Translations under genes and position numbers: made by a program
The notes under the pieces: generated by a model
What the model saw: only the letters and a program-made list of their open reading frames with translations
The model's database searches: none
What the model was told of the DNA's origin: nothing
Shown here: piece after piece, positions 17,475-29,052 of the stretch
Layout: every line of letters starts with the position of its first letter
Numbering within the stretch: the stretch's first letter is position 1
NCBI GenBank assembly: GCA_020633555.1
Contig: JACKDL010000007.1
Coordinates: 124,001-188,000, forward strand
Direction of reading: 5' to 3'
DNA: 64,000 bases
Origin: Myxococcales bacterium
GTDB taxonomy: Bacteria > Myxococcota_A > Bradymonadia > UBA7976 > UBA1532

Positions 17475-20400
17475 TGAACGGACCAACGATCGCAAGCACT
17501 GGCGCAGCCTGGACGAGCGCGAGGCCACCCCGGCGTGGCGCGAGGCGGTCGGCAACGAGTTTGCTGAGGACGTCGTCGCGCCGGAGATGGATGGGCCCAC
17601 CGGCGCCACTTCCTGGGCGTGATGGGCGCGTCGATGGCCATGACCAGCCTCGCGGGCTGCGTGCGGCGGCCGGAAGAGAACATCCTGCCCTACGCCCAGG
17701 CGCCCGAGAGGTGCTGCCGGGCATGCCCAAGCTGGTACGCCACGGGCACGCAGCATCGGCGGCGACGCCATCGGCCTGCTGGTGGAGAGCCACGAGGGGC
17801 GCCCGACCAAGATCGAGGGCAACCCCGCCCACCAGCACGAGCCTGTCGGGGGCGCACCTGGCCATGCACCAGGGCATGGTGCTCGACCTGTACGATCCGA
17901 CCCGTCGCGCCTCAAGACGCCGCGCAAAGGGGCCTCGCGGCGAGTGGGAGGACGCGACCAGCTTCATCGTGCGACCCACTTCGCCGGCCTGCGCGAGGGC
18001 CGCGGGGCCGAGCTGGCGGTGCTCTGCGCCGACCTGCCCTCGCCCACGCTCCTGGCGCTGCGCGAGCGGTTCGTCGCCACCTTCCCGGCAGGCGCTGGTA
18101 CACCTTCGAGTCGGTCAGCGACGACAACCAGTGCGCGCGGGCCTGCAACGCGGTGTTCACGGACAGGGCGCCAAGCCCGGTGAGGCCCTGCGGCCCCACT
18201 ACCGGCTGCACGAGCGCTTCGACGTCATCGTGCTGGCCATCGACGCCGACTTCCTCGGCACCGAGGGCGACGCGGTGCAGAACGCGCGGCATCTGGGCCG
18301 AGACGCGCAGCGTCGACAAGGCCCGGCGACCGCGATGAGCCGGCTCTACGCCGTCGAGGGAACTACTACAGCGTCACCGGCACAACGCCGATCACCGGCT
18401 GCGGCTGCGCAACGCCGAGGTGGAGCAGTTCACCTTCGGCCTCGCCGCCAAGCTGGCCGAGCAGCGGGCCGCCGGCACGCCCGCCGGCCGTGCTGCCGCG
18501 CGCCGCCAGAGGGTCGCCGCGCGCTCGGCGCGGCGTCGACGCCAAGGCGCAGAAGTTCATCGACGCCGCCGCCGACCTGCTGCCGATCCCGCGAACGGCG
18601 CGGACTGGCCGCGCCGCTGCTCATCGCCGGCCGCCGCCAGAGCGCCGGTGGTGCACGCGCTCGTGGCCGCCATCAACCAGGGCGCTCGGCGCGCAGGGCG
18701 TCACGCTCCAGTACTACTTCGACCAGCCCCGTGCGGACGACGACGACGCGACCGGCGCGACATGGCGGGGCTGAAGGCGCTGGTCGACGCGCTGCAACGG
18801 CGGATCAGGTCGAGACCCTGGTCATCCTGGGCGGCAACCCGGTCTACACCGCCCCGGGCGACCTCGACTTCGCCGCCGCCATGAAGAAGGGCAAGCACCC
18901 GCATCGTGCCTGGCGGACCAGCACGACGAGACCAGCGGCCCTGGCCACCTGGGCCATCCCGCGGGCCCATTTCCTCGAGGCCTGGGGCGACGTCTGGCCG
19001 CGCCACCGACGGCACGGTCACCATCCAGCAGCCGCTGATCGCGCCGCTGCACGGCGCCTGGAGCGAGATCGAGCTGCTCGCGCGCAGTTGCTCGGCGACG
19101 GCAAGACCGACGGCTACGACGTGGTGCGCGAGCTCTGGAAGCGCAAGCACGGGCGCCAAGGGCTTCCACAAGCGCCTGGCGGCGCTGGCTGCACGACGGC
19201 CGCATGCCTGAGCCGTTCTTCGGGGCCTTGCCGGCCTACAAGAACGTCAACCAGGGCGCTGGGCGATCTGCTCGCCGGCGCCGGGCCCCGGCCCCCGACG
19301 GAGGCCAGCCCGCGAGATCATCTTCGTCGACGACGCCCGAACCTGTTCGACGGCCGCTTCGCCAACAACAGCTGGCTGCAGGAGGCCCCGGACCCGCTGA
19401 CCAAGCTCACCTGGGACAACGTGGCGCTGATCAGCCCGGCCACCGCCAAGCGCCTGGGCATCGAGGATGAGGACCGCGTGCGGGTCGAGGATCAACGGCG
19501 CCGTCGCTCGACACCGCCGCCTGGATCCTGCCGGGTCTGGCCGACAACACCGTGGCCGTGGCGCTCGGCTACGGGCGGCAGTTCGACAACTACCTGCCCT
19601 ACCACGACAGGGGGCATGGTCGGCTTCGACGTCAACCGCGCTGCGCAGCCACACCGCGCCCGGCTGGGCCGCGGCGCGCGGGTCAGCAAGCGCGCCGGCA
19701 GTACCCGCTCGCCTGCGTGCAGCACTACGACCGGCAGGAGCCGGGCTACGGCTACCCAGCCCGCGCCCATGGTCCGCGAGAACGACGCTCGAGGGCTTCG
19801 CGGCAAGGACCCGAGTTCGCCAAGTCGGGCATCATCGAGCACGGCGAGCGCCGGCACGGCGCCGCCGAGATGCGGTGGTCCTCCACCCGCCGCTGAAGAC
19901 CCTGTACGGCGCACGCGACCCCGCAGGACAGCAAGGGCATGCAGTGGGGCATGGTCATCGACCTGAACCGCTGCACCGGCTGCAACGCCTGCGTGGTGGC
20001 CTGCCGTGTCCGAGAACAACATGCCCTCGGTCGGCAAGGACCAGGTCATGCGCGGTCGCGAGATGCACTGGATCCGCATCGACCGCTACTTCGTCGGCGA
20101 CGATGCGGCCCCCAGGTCGTGCACCAGCCCCATCGTCTGCCAGCAGTGCGAGATGGCGCCCTGCGAGAACGTCTGCCCGGTCGCCGCCACCGACGCACAG
20201 CCCCGAGGGGCTCAACGACATGGCCTACAACCGCTGCATCGGCACGCGGTACTGCGCGAACAACTGCCCGTTCAAGGTGCGGAAGTTCAACTTCTACAAC
20301 TACTCGAAGGGCAGCCCGAGGTCTACCACATGGTGCGCAACCCCGACGTCACGGTGCGATTCCGCGGCGTGATGGAGAAGTGCACCTACTGCGTGCAGCG

Positions 20401-20671
20401 CATCAACCGCACAAGCGCCGGGCGAAGCCCAGTTTGCGTCCGACCGCGAAGGTGGCGCAGAGGTCATCGACGAGATCGTCAGGTCGCCTGCCAGCAGGCC
20501 TGCCCGACCCAGGCCATCACCTTCGGCGACATCAACGACAAGGACAGCGAGGTCAGCAAGTGGAAGGCCCAGGATCGGGACTACCAGCTGCTGAGCGAGC
20601 TGAACCTGAAGCCGCGCACGTCGTACCTGGCCAAGGTGCGCAACCCCAACCCCAAGCCTCGGCTGGGCTGA
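17471..20671 (+). pseudogene. actB: Alternative complex III subunit ActB (molybdopterin-like plus Fe-S), frame broken as sequenced
   Basis: ActB is the large periplasmic-face subunit of alternative complex III: a molybdopterin-oxidoreductase-like part that lacks cofactor in characterised members, fused to a four-cluster ferredoxin-like part. Across frames one reads DRKHWRSLDEREATPAWR, a Tat-like start (HFLGVMGASMAMTSLAGC), LILGGNPVYTAPGDLDF-type and NVALISPATAKRLGIEDEDRV segments, then the iron-sulfur domain: VIDLNRCTGCNACVVAC, PIVCQQCEMAPCENVCPV, NRCIGTRYCANNCPFKVR, MEKCTYCVQRINR and CQQACPTQAITFGDIND. The end is NPNPK...LG with TGA 20669-20671. Dozens of single-base slips interrupt it, about one per 80 bases, but every cysteine motif of the Fe-S domain is preserved. 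actC starts five bases later. Confidence 0.85.
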
Positions 20672-20675
20672 GACG

Positions 20676-22090
<1,415 letters not shown>

Positions 22091-22098
<8 letters not shown>

Positions 22099-22630
22099 CA
22101 AGAAGCGCAACTGGGGCGTGGTCGCGCAGTTCGCCAACCCGGCGGACCTGCTCCACGCGGCCCAGAAGGCTCGCGAGGCGGGCTACAAGAAGTTCGAGGT
22201 CTACTCGCCCTTCCCCGTGCACGGGATGGACGACGCCATGGGCCTGCCCGGCTCCAAGGTGCCCTGGATCTCGCTGATGGGTGGCCTGACGGGAATGACC
22301 ATCGGGCTCACGCTGCAGTGGTGGACCGGCGCGGTGGACTACCCGCTCGTCATCGGCGGCAAGCCCCTGTTCGCCTGGGAGTTCGGTCTCCCGGTCACCT
22401 TCGAGCTCTCGGTCCTGCTGGCCAGCTTCGGCACGGTCTTCGGCATGTTCGCGCTGAACAAGCTGCCCAAGCCGTACCACCCGCTGGACAAGGTGCCGAT
22501 GTTCAAGGGCGTGACGGACGACAAGTTCTTCATGTCCATCGAGGTCGCCGATCCGATGTTCGACCTGCACAAGAGCCAGGCGTTCCTCGAGGAAATCGGC
22601 GGCACGAACGTCACCGTGGTGGAGGAGTAA
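22091..22630 (+). CDS. actD: Alternative complex III subunit ActD (DUF3341), 179 aa
   Basis: ActD is a small membrane subunit of alternative complex III. The sequence shows the DUF3341 pattern: VVAQFANPADLLHAAQKARE near the start, KFEVYSPFPVHGMDDAMGLP, two membrane segments (about 59-80 and 100-125), LPKPYHPLDKVPMF and DDKFFMSIEV. ATG 22091 has a GGGGAGGAGG tract upstream and overlaps the actC end by eight bases, so the start is well fixed. actE follows seven bases later. Confidence 0.93.
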
Positions 22631-22637
22631 GCGCGAC

Positions 22638-23297
22638 ATGGCGTGGACGAAGCACATGCTGCGCGTCGCCCTGGCCGGTGTGGCCGGCGTGGCGCTCCTC
22701 AGCGGGTGTCGGGGCACCCCGTCGGCCGAGCCGCCGGTGCACCTGAACCCCAACATGGACACCCAGGACAAGTACAAGCCCCAGCGGATCTCGACCTTCT
22801 TCGAGGACGGTCGGGCCATGCGCCCGCCGGTGCCCGGCACCGTGGGCCGCGACCTGCTGGACACCCAGATCCTGGGCAAGAAGGACGACCGCTTCCTCCG
22901 TGAAGACGACGCCTTCTGGCGCGGGCAGGACGAGAACGGCACCCAGGTGGACAAGATCCCCGTGGCTGTCGATCTGAAGCTCCTGAAGCGGGGCCAGCAG
23001 CGGTACGACATCTACTGCGCGCCCTGCCACGACGCGGCGGGCTACGGGCAGGGCACCGTCGCCATGCGCGGCAAGCTCAACGTCCCCTCGTACCACCAGG
23101 ACTACATCCGCGGGTACAAGGACGGCTACATCTTCGACGTGATCAGCAACGGCTCGCCCTCGCAGATCATGAAGGGCTACAAGCACCAGATTCCGGTCGC
23201 CGACCGCTGGGCCATCGTCGCCTACCTGCGGACGCTGCAGCGCAGCCAGAACGCGACCGCGGCGGACGTGCCGCCCGAGCAGCAGGGGAAGCTCTGA
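22638..23297 (+). CDS. actE: Alternative complex III subunit ActE, monoheme cytochrome c lipoprotein, 219 aa
   Basis: ActE is the monoheme cytochrome c of alternative complex III. It has a lipoprotein signal with LLSGC (Cys24), the segment NMDTQDKYKPQRISTFFEDG with GRAMRPPVPGTV that is typical of ActE, and one heme site CAPCH (Cys127, Cys130, His131). A distal Met candidate lies in the C-terminal third (QIMKGY). It is anchored to a membrane by the lipid and faces the periplasm. The stop and the actF start share a TGATG overlap, showing coupling. Confidence 0.93.
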   Translation: MAWTKHMLRVALAGVAGVALLSGCRGTPSAEPPVHLNPNMDTQDKYKPQRISTFFEDGRAMRPPVPGTVGRDLLDTQILGKKDDRFLREDDAFWRGQDENGTQVDKIPVAVDLKLLKRGQQRYDIYCAPCHDAAGYGQGTVAMRGKLNVPSYHQDYIRGYKDGYIFDVISNGSPSQIMKGYKHQIPVADRWAIVAYLRTLQRSQNATAADVPPEQQGKL

Positions 23298-24505
23298 TGG
23301 GTCACGACAAGCAGTTCACCGACGCCCCCAAGCTCGACGCGGGCATGGCGGACAAGGCCTTCAAGATCGCTGCGGCGGTCGGGGCCGTGGGGATCCTGGC
23401 GAGCGTGGGCCTGGCCTTCTCGGGCGATGAGGCGAAGCACCAGTTCTTCTTCAGCTGGCTCACCGCCTTCATGTGGTGCCTGACCATCGGCCTGGGCGCG
23501 CTGTTCTTCATCATCATCCACCACCTGACCCGCGCCACCTGGAGCGCGAGCACGCGGCGGATCGCGGAGAACGTGGCCATCAACCTGCCGCTGATGGCCA
23601 TCCTGTTCATCCCCATCGCCATCGGCCTGCACGATCTCTACCACTGGAGCCACGAGGAGGCCGTCGCCAACGACCCCATCCTGAAGTGGAAGGCCGGCTA
23701 CCTGAACGCGCCCTTCTTCTTCGTGCGCGCCGCGGTGTACTTCGCGGTGTGGGGCGGGCTGGCGTGGTTCTTCCGCAGCAACAGCGTCAAGCAGGACGAG
23801 TCCGGCGACGAGGCCCTGAGCTTCAAGATGCGGCGGCTGGCCCCCGTGGGGATCCTCACCTTCGCCCTGTCGGCCACCTTCGCGGCCTTCGACTGGACGA
23901 TGAGCCTGGATCCGCACTGGTTCAGCACCATGTTCGGCGTCTACACCTTCGCGGGCGGCGTGGTCTCGTGGTTCGCCTTCGGCATCCTGGCCATCGCCTG
24001 GCTGCAGAAGAGCGGCGCGCTGAAGCACACCATCACCACCGGCAACCGGCACGACTTCGGCAAGCTGATGTTCGGCTTCATCGTGTTCTGGGCCTACGTG
24101 ACCTTCAGCCAGTACTACCTGATCTGGTACGCCAACATCCCCGAGGAGACCGCCTGGTTCGCCCACCGGTCCGTCGAGGGCTGGAGCAACATCGGCGCGC
24201 TGATCATCATCGGCCACTTCATCGTGCCCTTCTGGGTCCTGCTCAGCCGGCACGTGAAGCGCTTCCCCCTCAGCCTGAACCTGGCCGCGGTGTGGATGCT
24301 GCTGATGCACTTCGTGGATCTGTACTTCGTGATCATGCCGACGCTGCACCACCACGGCCTGCACTTCCATGTGCTGGACCTGACCACCCTGCTCGGGGTG
24401 GGTGGGGTGTTCGTCGCGGCCTTCGCCTTCCGCTTCAAGAAGGACGCCGCGGTGGCTCACAAGGACCCGCAGCTCCTGGCCTCGATGAGGTACGACAATG
24501 CCTGA
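23297..24505 (+). CDS. actF: Alternative complex III subunit ActF, NrfD-like membrane protein, 402 aa
   Basis: ActF is the second polytopic membrane subunit of alternative complex III, related to the NrfD/PsrC fold of ActC. About ten hydrophobic helices are visible, with the family segments QFFFSWLTAFMWCLTIGLGA, HHLTRATWSASTRRIAEN, HDLYHWSHEEAVANDPIL, KAGYLNAPFFFVR, DWTMSLDPHWFSTMFG and FSQYYLIWYANIPEET. The length fits. Its start overlaps the actE stop (TGATG) and its end overlaps the next small gene by eight bases. Confidence 0.93.
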   Translation: MGHDKQFTDAPKLDAGMADKAFKIAAAVGAVGILASVGLAFSGDEAKHQFFFSWLTAFMWCLTIGLGALFFIIIHHLTRATWSASTRRIAENVAINLPLMAILFIPIAIGLHDLYHWSHEEAVANDPILKWKAGYLNAPFFFVRAAVYFAVWGGLAWFFRSNSVKQDESGDEALSFKMRRLAPVGILTFALSATFAAFDWTMSLDPHWFSTMFGVYTFAGGVVSWFAFGILAIAWLQKSGALKHTITTGNRHDFGKLMFGFIVFWAYVTFSQYYLIWYANIPEETAWFAHRSVEGWSNIGALIIIGHFIVPFWVLLSRHVKRFPLSLNLAAVWMLLMHFVDLYFVIMPTLHHHGLHFHVLDLTTLLGVGGVFVAAFAFRFKKDAAVAHKDPQLLASMRYDNA

Positions 24506-24869
24506 GCACGCGCACGAGGAGCACACCGACGGGGCACACGCCGGGGGGCACGGGGACCACGGTCACCACGACCACCACCCGCTGCCCCCTCCGGAGCCGG
24601 ACGCCGTCGCGGCGGTCAGCATCTTCGCGTGGGGCTTCGGCACCTTCGCGCTGGTGGTGGCCACCATCGGCCTGTTGAGCGGCTACTTCTGGATGGAGCG
24701 CCGCGCCGAGGAGCACGTGAAGGTCTACGAGTCCTTCGTGCCCAAGGCGCAGGTGGAGGCCCAGGCCGTGGCGCAGAAGCGCCTGGAGGGCTACCGCAAG
24801 CTCGAGAACGGCAAGGTGCAGATCCCCATCGAGCGGGCCATGGAGCTCGAGGCGAAGGGGCAGCGCTGA
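24498..24869 (+). CDS. Small His-rich single-helix membrane protein, ActG-like, 123 aa
   Basis: The product has a strongly His-rich N-terminus (residues 3-27, with HGDHGHHDHH), one membrane helix (about 39-62) and a charged C-terminal region with the coiled-coil-like EAQAVAQKRLEGY segment. Its place right after actF and an eight-base overlap fit the small, poorly conserved subunit often called ActG, but I cannot assign that by motif. The His tract could bind copper or another metal for the downstream SCO/oxidase; that is inference. Confidence 0.65.
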   Translation: MPEHAHEEHTDGAHAGGHGDHGHHDHHPLPPPEPDAVAAVSIFAWGFGTFALVVATIGLLSGYFWMERRAEEHVKVYESFVPKAQVEAQAVAQKRLEGYRKLENGKVQIPIERAMELEAKGQR

Positions 24870-24873
24870 GCCG

Positions 24874-25710
24874 ATGCGGTGGGTGATGCCCTCTTTCAGA
24901 CCCGGCGTGCTCGCCTTGGTCGCGATGATCCTCGCGGCCGGGGCGGACGTGTGCGCCGAGGAGCTGAACCCCAAGGAGTTTGACGGGGTCGGCATCACCG
25001 AGCACCTGGGGGACGCCGTGCCGGCGGACCTCACCTTCAAGGACGAGACGGGGAAGTCGGTCCGCCTGGCGGATTACTTCGACGGCGAGAAGCCGGTCAT
25101 CCTGACCCTCGTCTACTACAACTGTCCGATGCTCTGTAACATGGTCCTCAACGGGGTCATCGAGGGCATCCGGCCGTTGGACTGGCGCCCGGGTCGGGAC
25201 TACCGAATCCTCAGCGTCAGCATCGATCACCGCGAGCAGCCCGAGCTGGCTGCGGCGAAGAAGAAGAGCTACCTGACCGAGCTGGGCGACGAGTCCGCCG
25301 GCGCCGGGTGGCACTTCCTCACCGGCGATCGGCAGGCTATCAAGGCCCTGGCCGACGCGGTGGGCTTTGGCTTCCGGTACGATCCCGACCGGATGGAGTA
25401 TGCCCACGGGGCCGCGATCTTCATGGTCTCGCCCGAGGGCAAGCTCACCCGCTATCTGTACGGCATCCAGTTCGAGCCCAAGCAGCTCAAGCTGGCGCTG
25501 ACCGAGGCGGGCCAGGGCAAGCTGGGCAGCGCGATCGACCAGTTCGTGCTGCGCTGCTATCACTACGACCCCGACAGCCGGAAGTACGGCATCTATGTCT
25601 GGGGCGTCATGCGCATGGGCGGTCTGCTGACCGTCCTGATCATCGGGTTCATGCTTTTGGTTTTCTGGCGGCGCGAGCGCCGCCGCGGCACGGTCGTCAG
25701 CCCCGCATAG
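24874..25710 (+). CDS. SCO1/SenC-type copper chaperone for cytochrome oxidase, 278 aa
   Basis: SCO proteins deliver copper to, or reduce, the CuA site of oxidase subunit II. The thioredoxin-like fold carries YYNCPMLCNM (Cys84, Cys88) and the third copper ligand His178 in EYAHGAAIF. An N-terminal hydrophobic segment (about 10-23) serves as signal or anchor, and there is an additional C-terminal helix (about 249-267) followed by Arg-rich residues, so it may be held in the membrane at both ends. It lies directly upstream of the CuA subunit gene. Confidence 0.92.
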   Translation: MRWVMPSFRPGVLALVAMILAAGADVCAEELNPKEFDGVGITEHLGDAVPADLTFKDETGKSVRLADYFDGEKPVILTLVYYNCPMLCNMVLNGVIEGIRPLDWRPGRDYRILSVSIDHREQPELAAAKKKSYLTELGDESAGAGWHFLTGDRQAIKALADAVGFGFRYDPDRMEYAHGAAIFMVSPEGKLTRYLYGIQFEPKQLKLALTEAGQGKLGSAIDQFVLRCYHYDPDSRKYGIYVWGVMRMGGLLTVLIIGFMLLVFWRRERRRGTVVSPA

Positions 25711-25763
25711 GGCCGGCGATCTGCTGGACGCGACGCGGGCCTGAGGGGGCCACGGAGAGTGTG

Positions 25764-26714
25764 ATGGCGAGCGGTAGCGAAGGCGGCTTCTGGCTGCCTC
25801 CCCAGGGATCCACGGCCGCGGGTGGGGTCGACGGTCTCTTCGACTTCATCTACTGGCTGAACGTGTTCTTCTTCGTGCTCATCACGGGCGCGGTCGTGTA
25901 CTTCGTGATGAAGTACAAGCGGAAGAGCGACGACCAGCTCGCGACCTCACAGGTGGGGCACAACACCCTCATGGAGGCCACCTGGACCTTCGTGCCCTTG
26001 ATCCTGGTGATCGTCATCTTCGCGTGGGGCTTCCGCACCTACCTGAACCTGACGGTGGCCCCCGAAGGGGCCTACCAGGTGAAGGTCACGGGGCAGAAGT
26101 GGAGCTGGAACTTCACCCACCCCGACGGGACGGTGAACACCGGCGAGCTGCACGTGCCGGCGAACCGCCCGGTGAAGCTGCTGCTCAGCTCCCGCGACGT
26201 GATCCACTCCTTCTTCGTGCCGGACTTCCGCATCAAGCAGGACGCCGTGCCCGGCCGCTACACCACCGCCTGGTTCCAGGCGAAGGCGGCGGGTGAGCAT
26301 CAGGTGTTCTGCACCGAGTACTGCGGCAAGGACCACTCGGCCATGCTGGCGAAGGTGCTCGTCCTCAGCGAGGAGGAGTTCGACGCCGGCAAGTGGAAGG
26401 TCAGCAAGCCGCCCGAAGGGATGAGCGTCGCCGACTGGGGCGGCGACCTCTACAACAAGGTCGGCTGCAAGGCCTGCCACAGCGTGGACGGCAGCAAGCT
26501 GGTGGGTCCGAGCTTCAAGGGCCTGTTCGGCCGTGAAGAGAAGATCCAGGGCCAGGACCCGGTGATGGTCGACGAGAACTACCTGCGCGAGTCCATCATG
26601 GACCCGCAGGCCAAGATCGTCGAAGGCTTCGCGCCCGCCATGCCCTCGTACAAGGGGCAGCTGGACGACGCGAAGATCGACGCCATCATCGAATACATCA
26701 AGACGCTCAAGTAA
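25764..26714 (+). CDS. coxB: caa3-type cytochrome c oxidase subunit II with fused cytochrome c, 316 aa
   Basis: Subunit II takes electrons into the oxidase. It has two membrane helices (about 29-50 and 74-92) and a CuA domain with ligands His148, Cys183, Cys187, His191 and Met194 (VFCTEYCGKDHSAM). A C-terminal cytochrome c domain carries CKACH (Cys235, Cys238, His239). The QKWSWNF aromatic patch is present. ATG 25764 is used, with GGAGAG upstream; an in-frame GTG sits one codon earlier. The fused cytochrome marks a caa3 oxidase, which can accept electrons straight from alternative complex III. Subunit I follows 15 bases later. Confidence 0.95.
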   Translation: MASGSEGGFWLPPQGSTAAGGVDGLFDFIYWLNVFFFVLITGAVVYFVMKYKRKSDDQLATSQVGHNTLMEATWTFVPLILVIVIFAWGFRTYLNLTVAPEGAYQVKVTGQKWSWNFTHPDGTVNTGELHVPANRPVKLLLSSRDVIHSFFVPDFRIKQDAVPGRYTTAWFQAKAAGEHQVFCTEYCGKDHSAMLAKVLVLSEEEFDAGKWKVSKPPEGMSVADWGGDLYNKVGCKACHSVDGSKLVGPSFKGLFGREEKIQGQDPVMVDENYLRESIMDPQAKIVEGFAPAMPSYKGQLDDAKIDAIIEYIKTLK

Positions 26715-26729
26715 CGGGGTTCTGCGCAC

Positions 26730-28367
26730 ATGAACGCGACGACGACCCAGGCCGCTGTCGACCACGCGGACGCTCCGTACGAGGTCGACTACCTGAACTG
26801 CAAGAAGGGGATCCGCCACTGGCTGATCACCGTCGACCACAAGCGCATCGGCGTGATGTACCTGTGGTCGGTGATCGCCTCGTTCCTGCTGGGTGGCGTG
26901 CTCGCGCTGCTCATCCGGGCCGAGCTGTGGGGCCCCGGCGAGACCATCATGGGCCCGGACACCTACAACCGGGTGTTCACGCTGCACGGCCTGGCGATGG
27001 TGTTCCTCTTCATCATCCCCGGCATCCCGGCGGCCTTCGGCAACTTCGTGCTGCCGCTCATGCTCGGCGCGAAGGATGTGGCCTTCCCCCGGCTGAACCT
27101 GGCCAGCTTCTACGTCTACGTGGTGGGCTCGGTCATGGCGCTGTGGGCCATCATCGCCGGCGGCGTGGACACGGGCTGGACCTTCTACACCCCGTACAGC
27201 ACGGGCGTGAGCGGCTCGGTCATGATGATGACCCTGGCCGCCTTCGTGCTGGGCTTCTCGTCCATCTTCACGGGGCTGAACTTCATCGTCACCGTGCACA
27301 AGATGCGCGCCCCGGGCATGACCTGGGACCGCCTGCCCCTGGCGGTGTGGGCCTTCTACGCCACGGCGATCATCCAGGTGATGGCCACCCCGGTGCTGGG
27401 CATCACCCTGCTGCTGCTGGCCATGGAGCGCGCACTGGGCGTGGGCATCTTCGACCCGCAGCTCGGCGGCGATCCCGTGCTGTTCCAGCACTTCTTCTGG
27501 TTCTACAGCCACCCCGCCGTGTACGTGATGATCCTGCCCGGCATGGGCGTGATGAGTGAGCTCATCACCACCTTCGCCCGCAAGACCATCTTCGGCTACC
27601 GGGCCATCGCGCTGTCGTCCATCGCCATCGCGGTCATCAGCTTCCTGGTGTGGGGCCACCACATGTTCGTGTCGGGCCAGTCGGCCTACGCGGGGATGAT
27701 CTTCAGCTTCCTGACCTTCCTGGTGGCCATCCCCTCGGCCATCAAGGTCCTGAACTGGGTGGCCACCCTCTACGGCGGCAGCATCAGCCTCGAGACGCCG
27801 ATGCTCTACGCCATCTGGTTCCTCATCCTGTTCACCATCGGCGGCCTGACCGGGATCTTCCTGGGCACCATGGGCACCGACGTGCACCTGCACGACACCT
27901 ACTTCGTGGTGGCCCACTTCCACTACGTGATGATGGGCGGCACGGTCATGGCCTTCTTCGGGGCCCTGCACTACTGGTGGCCCAAGATGTTCGGCCGCAT
28001 GTACAACGAGAAGCTCGCGAAGATCGCGGCCTGGCTCGTCTTCATCGGCTTCAACATCACCTTCTTCACCCAGTTCGTTCTGGGCAGCCGCGGCATGCCC
28101 CGGCGCTACTACGACTACCTCCCGGAGTTCGAGACCCTGCACAAGATCTCGACCTCGGGGACGTGGTTCCTGGGCGTGGCCGTGCTGATGATGATCGGCT
28201 ACCTCTTCAGCTCGCTGAAGAAGGGCGAGAAGGCGCCGGCCAACCCCTGGGGCGCCCGCTCCCTGGAGTGGTCGATCCAGTCGCCGCCCATCGAGCACAA
28301 CTTCCACGAGATCCCGACGGTGGTCGAGGGGCCGTACGAGTACCCCAAGGCCGGGGCCAAGGCCTGA
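26730..28367 (+). CDS. ctaD: Cytochrome c oxidase subunit I, A2-type heme-copper oxidase, 545 aa
   Basis: Subunit I holds heme a and the heme a3-CuB site where oxygen is reduced. Motifs include TLHGLAMVFLFIIP (low-spin heme His), FWFYSHPAVYVMILPG (CuB His261 and the cross-linked Tyr265), WGHHMFVSG (CuB His pair), DTYFVVAHFHYVM (heme His pair) and twelve membrane helices. The sequence has YSHPAV (Tyr259, Ser260) instead of GHPEV, so it lacks the helix VI Glu of A1 oxidases and belongs to the A2 type. Length is normal. It sits between subunits II and III in one operon. Confidence 0.96.
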   Translation: MNATTTQAAVDHADAPYEVDYLNCKKGIRHWLITVDHKRIGVMYLWSVIASFLLGGVLALLIRAELWGPGETIMGPDTYNRVFTLHGLAMVFLFIIPGIPAAFGNFVLPLMLGAKDVAFPRLNLASFYVYVVGSVMALWAIIAGGVDTGWTFYTPYSTGVSGSVMMMTLAAFVLGFSSIFTGLNFIVTVHKMRAPGMTWDRLPLAVWAFYATAIIQVMATPVLGITLLLLAMERALGVGIFDPQLGGDPVLFQHFFWFYSHPAVYVMILPGMGVMSELITTFARKTIFGYRAIALSSIAIAVISFLVWGHHMFVSGQSAYAGMIFSFLTFLVAIPSAIKVLNWVATLYGGSISLETPMLYAIWFLILFTIGGLTGIFLGTMGTDVHLHDTYFVVAHFHYVMMGGTVMAFFGALHYWWPKMFGRMYNEKLAKIAAWLVFIGFNITFFTQFVLGSRGMPRRYYDYLPEFETLHKISTSGTWFLGVAVLMMIGYLFSSLKKGEKAPANPWGARSLEWSIQSPPIEHNFHEIPTVVEGPYEYPKAGAKA

Positions 28368-28388
28368 GGCGACGGAGCTGACACGCAC

Positions 28389-29039
28389 ATGAGCACGCTC
28401 GTTCGACACGAAGTCGCCCATCACTTCCACTCCGCGGATCAGGAGTCATCCTCCGCGAAGCTGGGGATGTGGCTGTTCCTGGTCACCGAGGTCCTGCTGT
28501 TCAGCGGGCTCTTCGTGGCCTACACGGTCATCAAGTCCATCAACCCGGTCATGTGGGCCGAGGCGTCGAAGACCCTCGACGTGACCATGGGCACGGTGAA
28601 CACCCTGGTGCTGATCACCAGCTCGTTCACGGTGGCGCTCGCGACCCGCGTGGCGCAGACCAACAAGAAGGGGGAGAAGAACGGTCAGCTCGTCGGCTTG
28701 CTGGCGGCGACCGTCCTCCTGGCCGGCTGCTTCCTGGTGGTGAAGTACTTCGAGTACAGCCACAAGATCCACATGGGGCTCCTGCCGGGCACCCACTACT
28801 TCTACAACGGGATCGACGCCGCCAACCCGCACCTGTTCTTCGGGGTCTACTTCCTGATGACGGGCCTGCACGGCATCCACGTGGTCATCGGGATGATCGT
28901 GCTGACCTGGGTCATGCTGCGCGCCATGAAGGGCCACTTCTACGAGGACTACTACACCCCCGTGGAGCTCGGCGGCCTGTACTGGCACCTGGTGGATCTG
29001 ATCTGGATCTACCTCTTCCCCCTGCTCTACCTGGTCTAA
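28389..29039 (+). CDS. ctaE: Cytochrome c oxidase subunit III, 216 aa
   Basis: Subunit III supports oxygen access and stability of the oxidase. The short bacterial form has five to six helices, with KLGMWLFLVTEVLLFSGLFV at the start, the conserved Glu within TEVLLF, LTGLHG-like FLMTGLHGIHVVIGMIVL, and the C-terminal YWHLVDLIWIYLFPLLYL. It begins 21 bases after subunit I and is followed after 13 bases by the subunit IV-cytochrome gene, which has GGGAGG upstream. Confidence 0.95.
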   Translation: MSTLVRHEVAHHFHSADQESSSAKLGMWLFLVTEVLLFSGLFVAYTVIKSINPVMWAEASKTLDVTMGTVNTLVLITSSFTVALATRVAQTNKKGEKNGQLVGLLAATVLLAGCFLVVKYFEYSHKIHMGLLPGTHYFYNGIDAANPHLFFGVYFLMTGLHGIHVVIGMIVLTWVMLRAMKGHFYEDYYTPVELGGLYWHLVDLIWIYLFPLLYLV

Positions 29040-29052
29040 GGGAGGTCTTCCG

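Noticed and set aside
16903..20372. Long open frames in this island taken as new proteins
   Set aside because: They are patchworks of true act frames and out-of-frame sequence joined by indels.
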